Source: Alopecurus myosuroides
Lineage: Eukaryota; Streptophyta; Magnoliopsida; Poales; Poaceae
Length of the DNA stretch: 64,000 bases
NCBI GenBank assembly: GCA_028641055.1
Contig: CM054057.1
Coordinates: forward strand, 720,436,310-720,500,309
Direction of reading: 5' to 3'
This document shows, one piece after another, positions 33,291-44,514 of this stretch. The position numbers were made by a program, and so were the translations under genes. The notes under the pieces are model-generated. The model saw only the letters and a list, made by a program, of their open reading frames with translations, ran no database searches and was not told where the DNA came from. Numbering within the stretch: position 1 is the first letter of the stretch; every line of letters starts with the position of its first letter.

Positions 33291-35061
33291 ATGGTGATTA
33301 CCATCCCCTCGCAGCTCCTCACGCAGCTGGCCCAGCTTCTCCAACAATGGCAGCTCCTGCTCGGCCTTCTACTGCCTGTCCTGATATCCTTGGCTCTCCT
33401 AGCAAGGAGCGGCGGGAAAGGTCTGAAGCTGCCGCCCTGCCCCGCGCGGCTGCCGGTGATTGGGAACCTGCACCAGCTCAGCTCGCTGCCGCACCGGAGC
33501 TTGCGGGAGCTCGCGCGCCACGGCCCTGTGATGCTGCTCCGCCTCGGCGCGACCCGCATGCTGGTGGTGTCTTCGGCGTCCGCGGCGCGCGAGGTGCTCA
33601 AGACGCACGACGCCGACTGCTGCAGCCGGCCGGCGTGCCCCGGGCCGAAGCGCCTGTCCTACGGGTTCAAGGACATGGCCTTCGCGCCCTACGACGAGCG
33701 CTGGCGCGAGATGCGCAAGATCTTCATGGTCGAGCTCCTGAGCATGCGCCGGGTCAAGGCCTCGTGGATCGCGCGCCAGGAGCAGGTGGGCAAGACCATG
33801 GCCGCCCTGGCCGCCTGCGGCAGCAAGCCGGTGGCGATCGGTGAGCACGTGTTCAAGCTCACCGACGGCATCATCGGCACGGTGGCGCTCGGGAGCATCT
33901 ACGGCTCGGACGTACTGGCGCGCGATAAGAAGCATTTCCAGCACGTGCTCGACGAGACTATGGACATGCTGGTCAGCTTCTCCGCCGAGGACTTCTTCCC
34001 CAACGCAGCCGGCCGCCTCGTCGACCGCCTCACCGGCCTCGTCGCCCGCCGCGAACGGCTCTTCCGCGACCTCGATGCATTCTACGAGACGATCATCGAG
34101 CAGCACCTGGATCCCGCGCGGCCCAACAAGCCCGAGGACGGCGGCGACGACCTCGTGGACGTCCTCATCGACCTCTGGAAGCAGGAGCGCCGTGGCTTCA
34201 CGAGAGAGCACGTCAAGGCCATCATCATGGTAAGCATTACTGCGCGTTATTATCAATCGATTAGTTTAGTTTATCCTCCTGTCGACTGCCGTGACTTGTG
34301 AGTCCTGATTAAAGTTAGGAAATACTCCACTGCGTTGACACTGACGGCCGCGTCTTACTATTACGCTCGCATTTATTGTTGCTCTAATCATATAAGCTGA
34401 TCAGGACACGTTCGTTGGCGGCATCGACACGACCGCTGTGACGATCGTGTGGGCCATGTCGGAGCTGATACGTCACCCGCGGGTGCTGAAGAAGGCGCAG
34501 GATGAGGTCAGGGCGGTGGCCGCCGGCAGCGGCAACGGGCAGAGGGTGCAGCCGGACGACCTGCCCAAGCTGACCTACCTCAAGATGGTCGTCAAGGAGA
34601 CCCTGCGGCTGTACCCGCCGGCCACGCTCCTGCTGCCGCGGGAGACGATGCGGCACGTCAAGATCGGCGGCTACGACGTGCCGGCGGGGACGAGGGTAGT
34701 CGTGAACGTGTGGGCCATCGGGAAGGACCCCGCGAGCTGGGGCGAGCGCGCAGAGGAGTTCGACCCGGACAGGTTCGAGACGGGAGGTAGTCACAGCGAG
34801 GTGGAGATGCACGGCGCCCACTTCGAGCTTGTCCCGTTCGGCGCCGGGCGGCGGATCTGCCCGGGCCTGGCGATGGCGCTGATGAACGCGGAGTTCACGC
34901 TGGCCAACCTGCTGTGCGGCTTCGACTGGGCGCTGCCGGAGGGGACCAAGCCGGAGGAGCTGTGCATGGAGGAGGCCGGCGGGCTCACCTTCCACCGCAA
35001 GACGCCGCTCCTTCTCGTGCCCACTCCATACGTGCCGCAGGCCGCGCGAGGGCTTAATTAA
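33291..35061 (+). CDS. Cytochrome P450, CYP71-type (A-type), one intron
   Basis: Exon 1 is 33291-34229 and exon 2 is 34405-35061, joined across a 175-bp phase-0 intron (GT at 34230, AG at 34403-34404), giving 531 residues, a normal plant P450 length. An N-terminal membrane anchor (about 18-42, LLLGLLLPVLISLALLA) is followed by the proline hinge LPPCPARLPVIGNL. Exon 2 opens with the I-helix oxygen-activation motif GGIDTT, then the K-helix KETLRLYPP (E and R), FDPDRF, and the heme-binding loop PFGAGRRICPG with the cysteine ligand. All key residues are present, so it should be an active ER-bound monooxygenase using NADPH-P450 reductase. The single intron before the I-helix is the usual place in A-type P450s. 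The subfamily and substrate cannot be assigned by eye; grass CYP71s act in specialised metabolism and detoxification. GC-rich codon use is usual for grass genes. Confidence 0.92.
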
Positions 35062-37131
35062 TTGATTTCCTCACGCGTTTCTTACGTGCATTGCTCCGGC
35101 CAGTTCGTTTTTGCCTTTTTCTACGTTGAATTGCAGGCCGAATAATTCAACAAGTGATCTGTGTTTCATTCAGCACCAATTCATATTGGGGAAATGCGTT
35201 TTTTCTTTTTCTTCAGTGGACTGTAATCACCACGTATTTTGTTTGTTTGTGCCTGATGATTGGGGCAAATGTGTTGATAGAAGGAATCACATTGGGAATT
35301 GCACTAATATACGACAGCAACTTTCATACATCATTTACATCTATGGGGTTATCAAGAATATTTTCTAACGTCGTTGTCGGAGAATGTGTACATATTGGTA
35401 TTGATAAGATTTTTGTTTACTATAAGTGATTTTTTTAAATTCGGCTTGTTACTTTACTTTATTCTGAAACGTTCACCTTTAATTTCGCTGTTTCAGAGTA
35501 ATACCTCCACCACTCCCGTGGTGGATAAGGTTCCTCCACCTACTGAAGTTATCTTTTTAAAATAGCCATGGGTATAGTCGATGGTGGTATGAGTAATTGT
35601 TAACAGGATATGGAGTTGTTCATCTTGGTTATCACTTACTTTATTGTAAGGAATTACCCGGCGTAGAACCAAAGACTATTTTCACGTCCATGATATAACT
35701 TACAAACGTGCAAAACCACAACACGAAATTATTTATATTATGAGCTACATAAAAATGACAAAAATCTTAAATTTTTTAGAGATTTGAAAACTATATTATA
35801 GATCTGTATAATTGTCATGTTTGTGCAGCTTAAAATATAAAATTTTTCAAATTAAAAGTTTGCACTTTATACAATAAATTATTGAGAATAACAAGGATTT
35901 TTTCATTTTAATTCTAAATATGATTTTCGATAAAATAATTAGATGCAGGCAGCAGTGGAGCTCATGTGCACAAAATCCCCACTGCTATAGTGTCCAATTT
36001 GTACTTTTATTGGTGTGTAAGGCATGGAACATTTTTCTTTTTCATCTTTATTTTTTCCCGTTAGTTGGAATTTGAACACCCAAAGTTAAATTTCTGGATC
36101 CGTCCCTGCGTTTGAAGCAGAGCACGCATCAGGGCACGCAGCCAAGCGTGTCGCTATGGGCGGATGCAGGACAGACAGGTTGGGGACGAGCTCGGCGTCG
36201 TCGCTGGGGCTAGATGCCGGGCGGGCAGACGGCGAACGGATGCAGGAGGACGGCGGCCGGATGTGGTAGGGCGGGTGGACATGACGGGGCGGCCGGATAG
36301 GGGGTGGACGGCGGCTGGATGCGGCGATGCAAACCCTAGTCTCTGCCATGTCGCGAGAGACAGGGAGGGTTCGGGTCGGGGTCGAGAGCGAGCGACGAGT
36401 TGCGAGCGATCGATTCGTTCTCCATTTTTTTTCTCTCGAAACGTTACCTGGCGGTGGCAGGTTCCTTGTAAATAAAACGAAAACCCGGGGTGAGCCTCCA
36501 TACCGATTCGAGCATTTGCGGGAAGCCCTCAAGAAACTACTCCAGACCAGTTTCTGCAAATGTGAAGGATAGCCGCTTCTCGGTGGAAATAAGCCAACCA
36601 ACACCGGACACTTCTTTTGGGATTGTGCTGTCCCCAACCTCGAAGTTGTCCGGGAAGCCCAAAAGAAGTCACCCGTAGCATGATGTATACTATTAAATTG
36701 TGGCCATTGGTTGGATTAGAGACGACTTGCAGGTTGTGCGTAGCTAGCTAGCGGTTTGAGGGGATTCTCGTTGCTCCCGTGAGTGACAGGTGCCACGGTG
36801 ACGGGGCCGTGGTGGCGTGGCGGAGCTCCTCGCTCAGGGCTCGGCGGCGGGACAGGCTTCGTGGTGGCGGTGCGTGGCCATGGTGGTGGGGTGAAGGTCC
36901 CGGCTCCACAGAACTGGCGGCGCTCTCCCTGGCGGCAGCGGTTTGGAGCGCGATGTGCCGCAGGACCACGGCGGCGGGCGCGGCTTGACGACCGCGGTGG
37001 AGCTGCGTGGAAGATGCCCCCGCGACGGCCAGGACCTCAGGGCCCGCTCGCGGCCCAGATGGGCCTGGGAGGGCCGGCGGCTCTTGGCTTCCTGGCGGGT
37101 TGGCGTGGTGGCGCCTGGAGATGTCGGCTGT
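35062..37131. other. P450 3' flank and unassigned sequence
   Basis: 35062 to about 35450 is probably the P450 3' UTR. The next 600 bp is AT-rich with nothing recognised. 36086-36670 is GC-rich with a 183-codon minus frame of low-complexity Pro/Arg/Ser character and no domain. 36740-37131 is very GC-rich; it continues across the CACTA insertion into 45263-45500 and may be a leader of the large CACTA element. Confidence 0.45.
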
Positions 37132-37165
37132 CACTACTAGCAAAATGGCTATAGATGGACTAGCA

Positions 37166-37690
37166 TCAGTGGCGCACCATGTAGACGTGCGCCACTGATA
37201 CGGCTGGGAGAAAACAGGTCCAGGTATCAGTGGCGCACCATGTATTCATGCGCCACTGATGCTATGAGCATCAGTGGCGCACCGTGCACAGGTGCGCCAC
37301 TGATACCATGCACCCATGTATGTCCATTAGTATCAGTGGCGCACCAGTGCACGGTGCGCCACTGATTCTCAATAGTATCAGTGGCGCACCATGCACGGTG
37401 CGCCACTGATACCTGACACCCATGTATGTCCATTAGTATCAGTGGCGCATGGTGTATGGTGCGCCACTGATGCTATGAAGAATCAGTGGCGCACCGTGCA
37501 TGATGCGCCACTGATACTAATGGATATACATGAGTGCCTAGTATCAGTGGCGCACCATGCATGGTGCGCCACTGATGCTATGAAGAATCAGTGGCGCACC
37601 GTGCACTGGTGCGCCACTGATACTAATGGACATACATGAGTGCCTAGTATCAGTGGCGCACCGTGCATGGTGCGCCACTGATGCTCTGGT
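37166..37690. repeat. Left subterminal palindrome array of the CACTA element
   Basis: About eight units of the form ATCAGTGGCGCACC...GGTGCGCCACTGAT, each a 35-45 bp palindrome with a variable centre such as GTGCAC or ATGCAT, separated by TATGAAGA- or ACCCATGTATGTCCATTAGT-type spacers. Dense subterminal repeats are the transposase-binding regions of CACTA elements. Confidence 0.85.
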
Positions 37691-37848
37691 CAAACTATGG
37701 TCAAACTATTGAAATTTTGGTCAAACTATGGTCAACGAGTGGTCAAACTAGTCAAACTATGGTCAACATGTGGTCAAACTCTCGTCAAACTATTCAAATG
37801 ATGGTCAAACTATTCAAACTATGGTCAAACGTTGGTTTTTTTTTCGAG

Positions 37849-37866
37849 GGTATGCAATTGCATACC
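37849..37866. other. 18-bp perfect palindrome at the LINE 3' end
   Basis: GGTATGCAATTGCATACC lies four bases from the A-tail. In LINE RNA it could form a 3' stem, a feature that some reverse transcriptases recognise. Confidence 0.6.
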
Positions 37867-37963
37867 TGATTTTTATAGAAGGAGAAAGTTGTACAAGGAA
37901 AGCCGACAGCGATCGTTACAAGCAACGAAGCTGTCGAACACACTCCACCCCACTCCTAAGTGA

Positions 37964-40900
37964 CTACTCGCGAAGAAGTGCTCCGACTCCTGCTCCTACT
38001 TGGGCCCAGCGCTTCAGCTCCTCAAGAACAAGTTGTGCTAGAACCTCCTCGCTGCAAATCTGGTTTGCATTATGGAAAACCCTGGCGTTGCGTTGTTTCC
38101 AAACCATCCAAGAAACCAAAATGAAGAGGGAATCAACTTGCTTCCTCTGTTTGTCTCTGAATCTTGCTCTAACTGAAATCCACCAGTTTTCTAGCGTGTC
38201 TGAAGCAGATGGCATAGGGATCTGGACACTCAGACGACTCACGCAATTCCACCACACCTGCTTGGTGAAAACACAATGAACAAGGATGTGGTCCGTCGTC
38301 TCAACCTCTTGAAGACACAGCTTGCAAGCCTCCGGGTGTTCCTGCAGTCCGTGCCTTGCTCTTCTATCTGAAGTCCAAATCCTGTACTGGAGTGCAAGCC
38401 AAAGGAAGATTTTGCACTTTACTGGTGCCCAGCACTTCCAAACTCCATTAGCTAAGGGGAAGCGTATGTGTCCCTGCAACAGAGCCTTATAGGTAGAGCT
38501 TGCCGAGTATCTCCCAGAAGCCGCAACCGACCACTGAAACTCATCTGCTATGGTAACATCTCGTGGCAATTCCTGGATGGCTAACCATAGCCTAACTCCT
38601 TGGGAGCGCATAGCGTCGGACCATACTCCCCTGACATCCGAAGTCCAACGGTTATCCCTCAGCGCTTCCTCCACTGTTCTCTTATTGGCGGTTCTGGCGA
38701 TCACAGCAGCTCGCAGAAGGGGAGCCAAATCCTGGATTGCCAAGCCTCCAATCCATCTGTCTTTCCAAAAAAGTGTACTCTTGCCATCACCCACTTTGAT
38801 ACGAACCAGACTATTGAACACGTCTGCAGCAAGGGTGTCCTTTAGCATGGGCAGCCCGCTCCAGGGCCTAGAATGGTCGGTCCTCCTCAGCCACTCCCAT
38901 CTAACTCGTAAGGCCAGCCCATGCGTTTCCAGGTTTTTAATTCCTAGCCCCCCAAAACAGTAAGGCTTGCAGACAGAGTCCCAAGCTACGAGGCACTGTC
39001 CGCCTCTCGCGTGCTCTGAACCGGCCCAAAGTAGACCACGCATCCATTTATTGATCTCCTCTAGCAGCCAACATGGTGCTTCTGCCACCAAAAGCTGGTG
39101 TACTGGCCTAGCTGCTATGACCGACTTAACTAAGGTCAGTCTGCCAGATCTCTGGATCATCCCGCTCTGCCAGGAAGGTACACATCTCAGCACTTGATCC
39201 AGGAGGGGCTGCCATTCGTCTTTGGTTAGAGGGCGTAAAGCCAATTGCAACCCAAGATATCTTATTGGGAATTTGGTGATATTGCACCCTAACATTTGTG
39301 CAACCCTTTCCTCATCTCCCTCCTCTCCACGGATGAGGGTGGCTGAAGTTTTTGTGTAATTGACTTTGAGCCCCGAGGCCTCTCCGAACAACTGCAAGAT
39401 ACTCTGGATTACAGTCAGCTCCGACTCTGAAGGTCTAGCAAAGAGAACCACGTCATCTGCATAGACAGAGAGCCTTTGTGTTCCGGTACAACGAGCCAAT
39501 GGGGAGAAAAGACCTTCCTCAACTGCCTTTGCTATGGTGATAGATAAAACCTCCATGGCCAGCACAAATAACATGGGGGAAATGGGGTCCCCTTGTCTCA
39601 AGCCCCTCACGTGTGTGATCCGCCTGCCGGGCACTCCATTCACAATCACCTTTGTGCTAGCAGTTTGGAGCAGGATAGCAATCATTCTGCACCACCAGCC
39701 ACTAAAACCTTTCTGTCTGAGAACCTCCAACAAGAAGGCCCAGGAGAGTGTATCGAACGCCTTTGAGATATCTAGCTTTAGTAAAACTCCTTTCTCCCTT
39801 CTTGTGTTGATCTTCCGAGCCAGCTGCCTAACGAGCATGAAATTATCATGCAAACTCCTGCCTTTGATGAAGGCAGACTGATTTGTACTCACGAGCTCTC
39901 CAAGCTTAGTCCTCAAGCGGTTGGCCAGCAACTTGGAGAACAGTTTTGAGAAGCTGTGTACAAGGGTGATGGGTCTGAAGTCCCCAGTTTCAACAGCATC
40001 CTGTTTTTTGGGGATCAGTGTGATGAGGGCTCTATTAAGCTTGGAGAAACCCCGACTGTCTCCAACTGCTAATTTATGGATACCAGCCATAATGTCAGCT
40101 TTTATTATAGGCCAAGCTTTGTGATAGAAGGCTCCCACAAAACCATCCGGCCCCGGAGCTCTGTCCGGAGGTAATTCTTTGATGGTGGCCCAAACCTCCT
40201 CCTCTGTGAACAAACCCTCCAGCTCCTGCAAGTTTTTAGGGAGCACACCAATGAAGTCGAGGTCCAAAGAATGCTCCCTCGTCTGTAATTTCCCTAACAA
40301 GTTTTGGAAATTTTGGAAGAATGCTTCCTCTTTCTCAGCTTGATCTGTAACTAGCCTCCCTTCAAATCTGACTGCCGGAATGAAGTTCTTTGCTCTTCTT
40401 CCATTTGCCACCGCATGAAAAAGTCTAGTGTTGGCATCTCCCTCTTTTAGCCATCTCATCCTGGATCTCTGTCTAGCCATAGTGCGCTCAAGGGATGCCA
40501 GACCAAGGATCGCCAGTTTGAGCATGCGCCGAAGCCATAACTCTCCTTCCGAAAGTTGCCTCCTATCCTGGGCTGCCTCCAAGCGAAAGATGATACTATT
40601 TGCAATGGCCAGCTGGATTTTAATGTTCCCAACCTTGCGTTGCCCCCACGACTGAAGGTGAGCAGCTAAATGCCGGAACAGAGCGTCTAGGCGTTTGAAC
40701 GGATCCACAATCGCGTCGTCGCACACCCAACCTTCCTTAACGGCCTCCTCAAAGCCCTCAAGCTTCAGCCAGAACATCTCGAATCTAAACCTCCGTTTGG
40801 GTTTGACAACAGCACTCAACGAGAGGTGCAGGAGGGTATGGTCTGAGATGTTACTCGATAGAGCCTGCAGGATACAGTCGGGGTAAAGGATCCCCCAATC

Positions 40901-41521
40901 AACCGATGCAAGGGCTTTATCAATTCTGGTCATGGTTGGAGTAGTCCTCTCATTAGACCAGGTGAACAGTCTACCATGCAGGTAAACGTCACGTAGCTCG
41001 TGCGAATTGACGAAATTCCTGAAACGACTCATCATGTTTCTGTTCAGGTTTGCATTGTTTTTCTCAGCAGCCGAGAGGATCATATTGAAGTCACCAATAA
41101 TGATCCAAGGGCCAGGGCAAAGAGTCCTTCTCTCCGTGAGCTCCTGAAGAAAAAGGATCTTCTCGGCATCGGACTGTGGAGCATACACCACTGACAGCCA
41201 CCAACTCTTATTCTCCTTAGTAGTAATCTCCCCAGTCAGCATATAAGAATCTTTGCTGACATGGGTAAAACTGAGAACTGTCGTATCCCAAGCAACAATT
41301 ACCCCTCCCCTAGTATCAATAGCCGGGAGGTACTCAAACCCATCAAATTTTTGTCCAAGGCATTGGAGGATAACAAAGCGATCGACCGTTTGCAATTTAG
41401 TTTCCTGAAGACAAACTAGATTGACCTCCAAGGACTCCACAAATTCCCTCACAGCATTTTTCTTAGCTGGCTGATTTAAACCACGAGGGTTCCAACTCAA
41501 GATGTCAATGTTCGGATCCAT
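37964..41521 (-). CDS. LINE ORF2 (endonuclease and reverse transcriptase)
   Basis: The frame is open from the codon after the TGA at 41567. The first ATG is at 41521 (MDPNIDILSWNPRGLN), giving about 1185 residues, full length for plant L1 ORF2. An apurinic-type endonuclease lies at the N-terminus (SWNPRGLN, CLQETKL, IIGDFNMI, SDHTLLHLS). The central RT has LITLIPKK, FRPITLV, NQSAFIKGRS, LKLDISKAFD, LRQGDPISPM and the catalytic YADDVV. The C-terminal zinc-binding RT-associated domain shows ALQYRIWTSDR and CKLCLQEVETTDHILVHC, followed by WMVWKQRNARVF. It nicks target DNA and copies LINE RNA there. No internal stop is seen, so this ORF may be functional. Confidence 0.93.
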   Translation of the reverse strand: MDPNIDILSWNPRGLNQPAKKNAVREFVESLEVNLVCLQETKLQTVDRFVILQCLGQKFDGFEYLPAIDTRGGVIVAWDTTVLSFTHVSKDSYMLTGEITTKENKSWWLSVVYAPQSDAEKILFLQELTERRTLCPGPWIIIGDFNMILSAAEKNNANLNRNMMSRFRNFVNSHELRDVYLHGRLFTWSNERTTPTMTRIDKALASVDWGILYPDCILQALSSNISDHTLLHLSLSAVVKPKRRFRFEMFWLKLEGFEEAVKEGWVCDDAIVDPFKRLDALFRHLAAHLQSWGQRKVGNIKIQLAIANSIIFRLEAAQDRRQLSEGELWLRRMLKLAILGLASLERTMARQRSRMRWLKEGDANTRLFHAVANGRRAKNFIPAVRFEGRLVTDQAEKEEAFFQNFQNLLGKLQTREHSLDLDFIGVLPKNLQELEGLFTEEEVWATIKELPPDRAPGPDGFVGAFYHKAWPIIKADIMAGIHKLAVGDSRGFSKLNRALITLIPKKQDAVETGDFRPITLVHSFSKLFSKLLANRLRTKLGELVSTNQSAFIKGRSLHDNFMLVRQLARKINTRREKGVLLKLDISKAFDTLSWAFLLEVLRQKGFSGWWCRMIAILLQTASTKVIVNGVPGRRITHVRGLRQGDPISPMLFVLAMEVLSITIAKAVEEGLFSPLARCTGTQRLSVYADDVVLFARPSESELTVIQSILQLFGEASGLKVNYTKTSATLIRGEEGDEERVAQMLGCNITKFPIRYLGLQLALRPLTKDEWQPLLDQVLRCVPSWQSGMIQRSGRLTLVKSVIAARPVHQLLVAEAPCWLLEEINKWMRGLLWAGSEHARGGQCLVAWDSVCKPYCFGGLGIKNLETHGLALRVRWEWLRRTDHSRPWSGLPMLKDTLAADVFNSLVRIKVGDGKSTLFWKDRWIGGLAIQDLAPLLRAAVIARTANKRTVEEALRDNRWTSDVRGVWSDAMRSQGVRLWLAIQELPRDVTIADEFQWSVAASGRYSASSTYKALLQGHIRFPLANGVWKCWAPVKCKIFLWLALQYRIWTSDRRARHGLQEHPEACKLCLQEVETTDHILVHCVFTKQVWWNCVSRLSVQIPMPSASDTLENWWISVRARFRDKQRKQVDSLFILVSWMVWKQRNARVFHNANQICSEEVLAQLVLEELKRWAQVGAGVGALLRE

Positions 41522-41566
41522 AAAAATGACATCTAAGAGCTCCACTCCTGAACTAGCCTCATCCAA

Positions 41567-41812
41567 TCAGTGTACACACACTGCTGGGGCGCTCAGCTCC
41601 TGTAACGTCCCAAGAGGCGGCAACTCCTTGCCGAAGATCGAAGCCACCACACGTAAGTGCTCATCCTTCAATGGAGAATCAAAGAGGTCCCTGAACTGCT
41701 GCAGAGCAGCTTCATCCACCACCATGTTATCTGGGACTACTCCAAGGGCCTTAAGGAGGACATTCTCCGCTGCAGAAGCTTTTTTGAGCGGCTTGCTTGC
41801 TGGGCAAGGCAT
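41567..41812 (-). pseudogene. Out-of-frame C-terminal segment of LINE ORF1
   Basis: Encodes the expected ORF1 tail in the frame adjacent to ORF1 proper and ends in a TGA at 41567-41569. The next codon continues open into ORF2 in the same frame, so ORF1 tail and ORF2 are separated by one stop codon. Confidence 0.65.
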
Positions 41813-44514
41813 GCTAGAGCTGCGGGTGTGTCTACGTGGAGTACATGGGACCAGATCTGGCCGCGAAGTCTCAACCTCACGTAGGAGGGGGGCGCCAGCT
41901 TTTTTAAGACGTTTGCACAGAACGACTTCAGTCTACTGAATTGCTGAAGCTCAAGGGTGGGCGTCTCACGAATGGTGACGAAAGGGTCCCTGGAAACTAC
42001 CTCGTTATCTCCACCCAGATCGGCCGGGTCTGACACAATGATCTCAGAATCAGCATGTGTCGAGAGTGACACCTCAAAGTATTCTTCTCCCTCATCCTGC
42101 GTAATCGGGCAGCCTTGACTGGCAGTCGAAGCGACAGACACTGGGGTGGAACAGGCGCTAGAGGATACAGTGGTTCCCGCCTTCTCTGTTAAGTCTAGAA
42201 CGTACAACTCCATCGAAGAACTAGTGGGGCCCGCGAACATAGCGGTCGCACCCAACACGAGAGGATCCTCCTCGGGCATCCTCCTCTGTAGCAGTACTGG
42301 TGGAACGCTCGTGGGGCCCACCAGCGTGGCTGTAACGTCCACAGAGGACGAAGCACATGCGCGAGCAGCCATATCAGCCACATCGTCCTCGGGATCCTTC
42401 CACTGCGGGTCGACCAACGGGAGCTCAACTCCCCCACCCGGGCCTCCTACCACGGCCGTTGCTCCAGGGGAAGAGTGAGCCAACACCCCAGCTCCACGTG
42501 GCGAGGAGACAGCCGTAGCTGCGCATGCCCCCACCACTTCCTTACCGCGGGCGGTTTCCAGCCCACTCCCAGCCACACACGAACTGATTTGAACCGGTCT
42601 TCCACTGGGAACCGCACCTGGTCCCACCACGCTTTTTCCAGGGCCTTTATCAGAACGGCAGGCTGCCATGGACGCATCCGAACAAAACGGAGCAGGCGGA
42701 GATGCCTCTTTTGCAGGCGGTGGCCCCCTGCTAAAAAACTGCCTTGACCGCAGAGGAGCCACACCTCCAGGATTCGCCAGCTGGTACGCAGGGAATGGGC
42801 GAAGCTCCGAGCGGTTCTCACCCCGGACAGAGGGCGCTGGCTCACTTTCCACCTGGCGAGACGTCATAGGCGGAAGCCTCCAATCCACACCGGGAGGCCC
42901 ACCGAGCACAGCCGCACGCGATCCCCATCCCCGCTCTGTGGGCCCTGCCACCACGGTGCGAGAGTCCCGAACTCCCCTGGTCCATGGCAACTGACGCCAT
43001 TGCCGGCCGTCGGAAGCTCCAAGCTCGTCCGCGTTCCGCCAGTCGCTGCTCGCGGGAGGGACGGCGGCCACCGGCCGCTCCGGTCTCAGGACCTCCTCCA
43101 CGCCGTCAAGATGAATGAGAACTCGGTATTTGAGGGCGTCCACCACATTGCCGTCTGCCACTGGGGTTGTGCTGCGGGTGCTGTACGAGCTCGAGGACGG
43201 TGGCGGCGAGGGCGTGCGGTCTCCCAGCCCGGCCGGCTCCGGGATAACGAGAGTGCGAGCCGTTGGGATCGAAGGGAGCTCCGCCGTCCACGCTGTAAGC
43301 TTGAGCAGCGCCAAATCTTCTCTTGAGCCGGATTCCGGCGCGAAGTCCCCGATCAGACAGGCGGAGCCGATGAGGTTCTCAACAATCTCAGCCTCCCAGG
43401 CATGCGGCGGAACACCTTCCAAAACGAGGCTCACTTTCTTGCTTAGGCAACCCATCGAGGCTTGATCGAACCGGCTCCATGGACGAAAGAAAAGCTTGAA
43501 TCCATCGCACTGCAAGAAAGGTCTCGACATCACCCTGTTCTTGCCCTCCTCAGCGGCGAACGAAAGTAGGAAGTCTGCCGGCTGAAACTCGTGAACAGAC
43601 ACATGGTTGGGCGAGAGACCTAGGACTCCTTCGAGCGCGGCATGGACCTGCTCGCGAGTCACCGCCGGACGACCACCACCAACATAGGCAACCAGTGCGT
43701 GGCAGAGCCTGTGCTCCAGCTCGTTCATGCTCGGCGTGCGCCTCACCACGCAGAGCGGGGCGTCCTGCTCGTCCAACGCCGGCGTGGTCACCGCCCGCGC
43801 GTTCTGCGCAGACAACGCTGGCGAGGTCCGCTGCGCGTCAACCGCTGGCATGGCCCAAGCTCGGGGGGGAGACAATGGCCGTCGCGCAACCTCAGCTGCT
43901 GCGACGCCTCTGTGCTGCCCACCTTCCCCTGGCCTTACCAGCGTAGACTGCACCAAGACTCCGGCCCTCCTCGCCAGCAGCTCGCGCCGGAGCGCGTCTT
44001 CGGTGGACGCCGAGCTTCGGGGCCTGCCGCAGCTCTTGGCGCCGTGTCCCTCCTCCCAACATCGATTACAGACAGTGGGATTGGTGCAGCTCACTTTGAC
44101 ATGGCCAGGTCTGTAACAATTGAAGCACAAACCCTCGAGTTCCGGCGGGACCGGCGATCTCGGTGGCGGCGGCGCGGCCAGCGCGGCGAGAGCGGCCTCC
44201 GCAGCTCTCTGCACGGCCTTCCTCTTCCGCCAGAGAGTTTTGCGCGACGGAGCCGCCGGCGCCCAGGTGAGACGGTCTCTCAAGTTTCGACCCGCCGCCG
44301 GTGCCGCCGTCTCCAGGGCCCTCGAGCTCACCACCTCGTCCCGGCCGCCCGACGCAGGAGAGTCCGCATCGGAGGACAGACCAAGCCCCGACACGACCGG
44401 ACGCCCCATCGAGGCGCGCGAGGAGGACGCACCCGCCCCAGGGCTGCACAAGTTCATGTCGTCGCCGTGCTGGCCACCTCCGGCCAGCTGCAGGTTCGTG
44501 CGTGCTGCGGACAT
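41737..44514 (-). CDS. LINE ORF1 (nucleic-acid-binding protein with zinc knuckles)
   Basis: A 925-codon minus frame starting at ATG 44514. ORF1 proteins coat LINE RNA. Two CCHC knuckles lie near residues 130-165 (CFNCYRPGHVKVSC and CNRCWEEGHGAKSC), followed by a DUF4283-like region (about 270-400) and a long Pro/Ser/Ala-rich stretch. The stop at 41737 comes after a change of frame. An overlapping frame (41812-41567) encodes PLKKASAAENVLLKALGV and VVASIFGKELP, the C-terminus usual for plant ORF1. I infer a single-base indel near 41810-41830, giving a wrong tail, or possibly a programmed shift. Antisense frames in this GC-rich region are shadows. Confidence 0.82.
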   Translation of the reverse strand: MSAARTNLQLAGGGQHGDDMNLCSPGAGASSSRASMGRPVVSGLGLSSDADSPASGGRDEVVSSRALETAAPAAGRNLRDRLTWAPAAPSRKTLWRKRKAVQRAAEAALAALAAPPPPRSPVPPELEGLCFNCYRPGHVKVSCTNPTVCNRCWEEGHGAKSCGRPRSSASTEDALRRELLARRAGVLVQSTLVRPGEGGQHRGVAAAEVARRPLSPPRAWAMPAVDAQRTSPALSAQNARAVTTPALDEQDAPLCVVRRTPSMNELEHRLCHALVAYVGGGRPAVTREQVHAALEGVLGLSPNHVSVHEFQPADFLLSFAAEEGKNRVMSRPFLQCDGFKLFFRPWSRFDQASMGCLSKKVSLVLEGVPPHAWEAEIVENLIGSACLIGDFAPESGSREDLALLKLTAWTAELPSIPTARTLVIPEPAGLGDRTPSPPPSSSSYSTRSTTPVADGNVVDALKYRVLIHLDGVEEVLRPERPVAAVPPASSDWRNADELGASDGRQWRQLPWTRGVRDSRTVVAGPTERGWGSRAAVLGGPPGVDWRLPPMTSRQVESEPAPSVRGENRSELRPFPAYQLANPGGVAPLRSRQFFSRGPPPAKEASPPAPFCSDASMAACRSDKGPGKSVVGPGAVPSGRPVQISSCVAGSGLETARGKEVVGACAATAVSSPRGAGVLAHSSPGATAVVGGPGGGVELPLVDPQWKDPEDDVADMAARACASSSVDVTATLVGPTSVPPVLLQRRMPEEDPLVLGATAMFAGPTSSSMELYVLDLTEKAGTTVSSSACSTPVSVASTASQGCPITQDEGEEYFEVSLSTHADSEIIVSDPADLGGDNEVVSRDPFVTIRETPTLELQQFSRLKSFCANVLKKLAPPSYVRLRLRGQIWSHVLHVDTPAALACLAQQASRSKKLLQRRMSSLRPLE

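Noticed and set aside
33347..34256. Alternative frames of 130-285 codons over the P450 exon.
   Set aside because: Shadows of the GC-rich P450 coding sequence, which alone carries the family motifs.
34230..34438. Two separate P450 genes.
   Set aside because: The two pieces join in phase across a GT-AG intron at the usual A-type position to give one 531-residue protein.
37160..37690. CRISPR-like array of regularly spaced repeats.
   Set aside because: Palindromic subterminal repeats of a CACTA element in a plant genome, with CACTA ends and target duplication.
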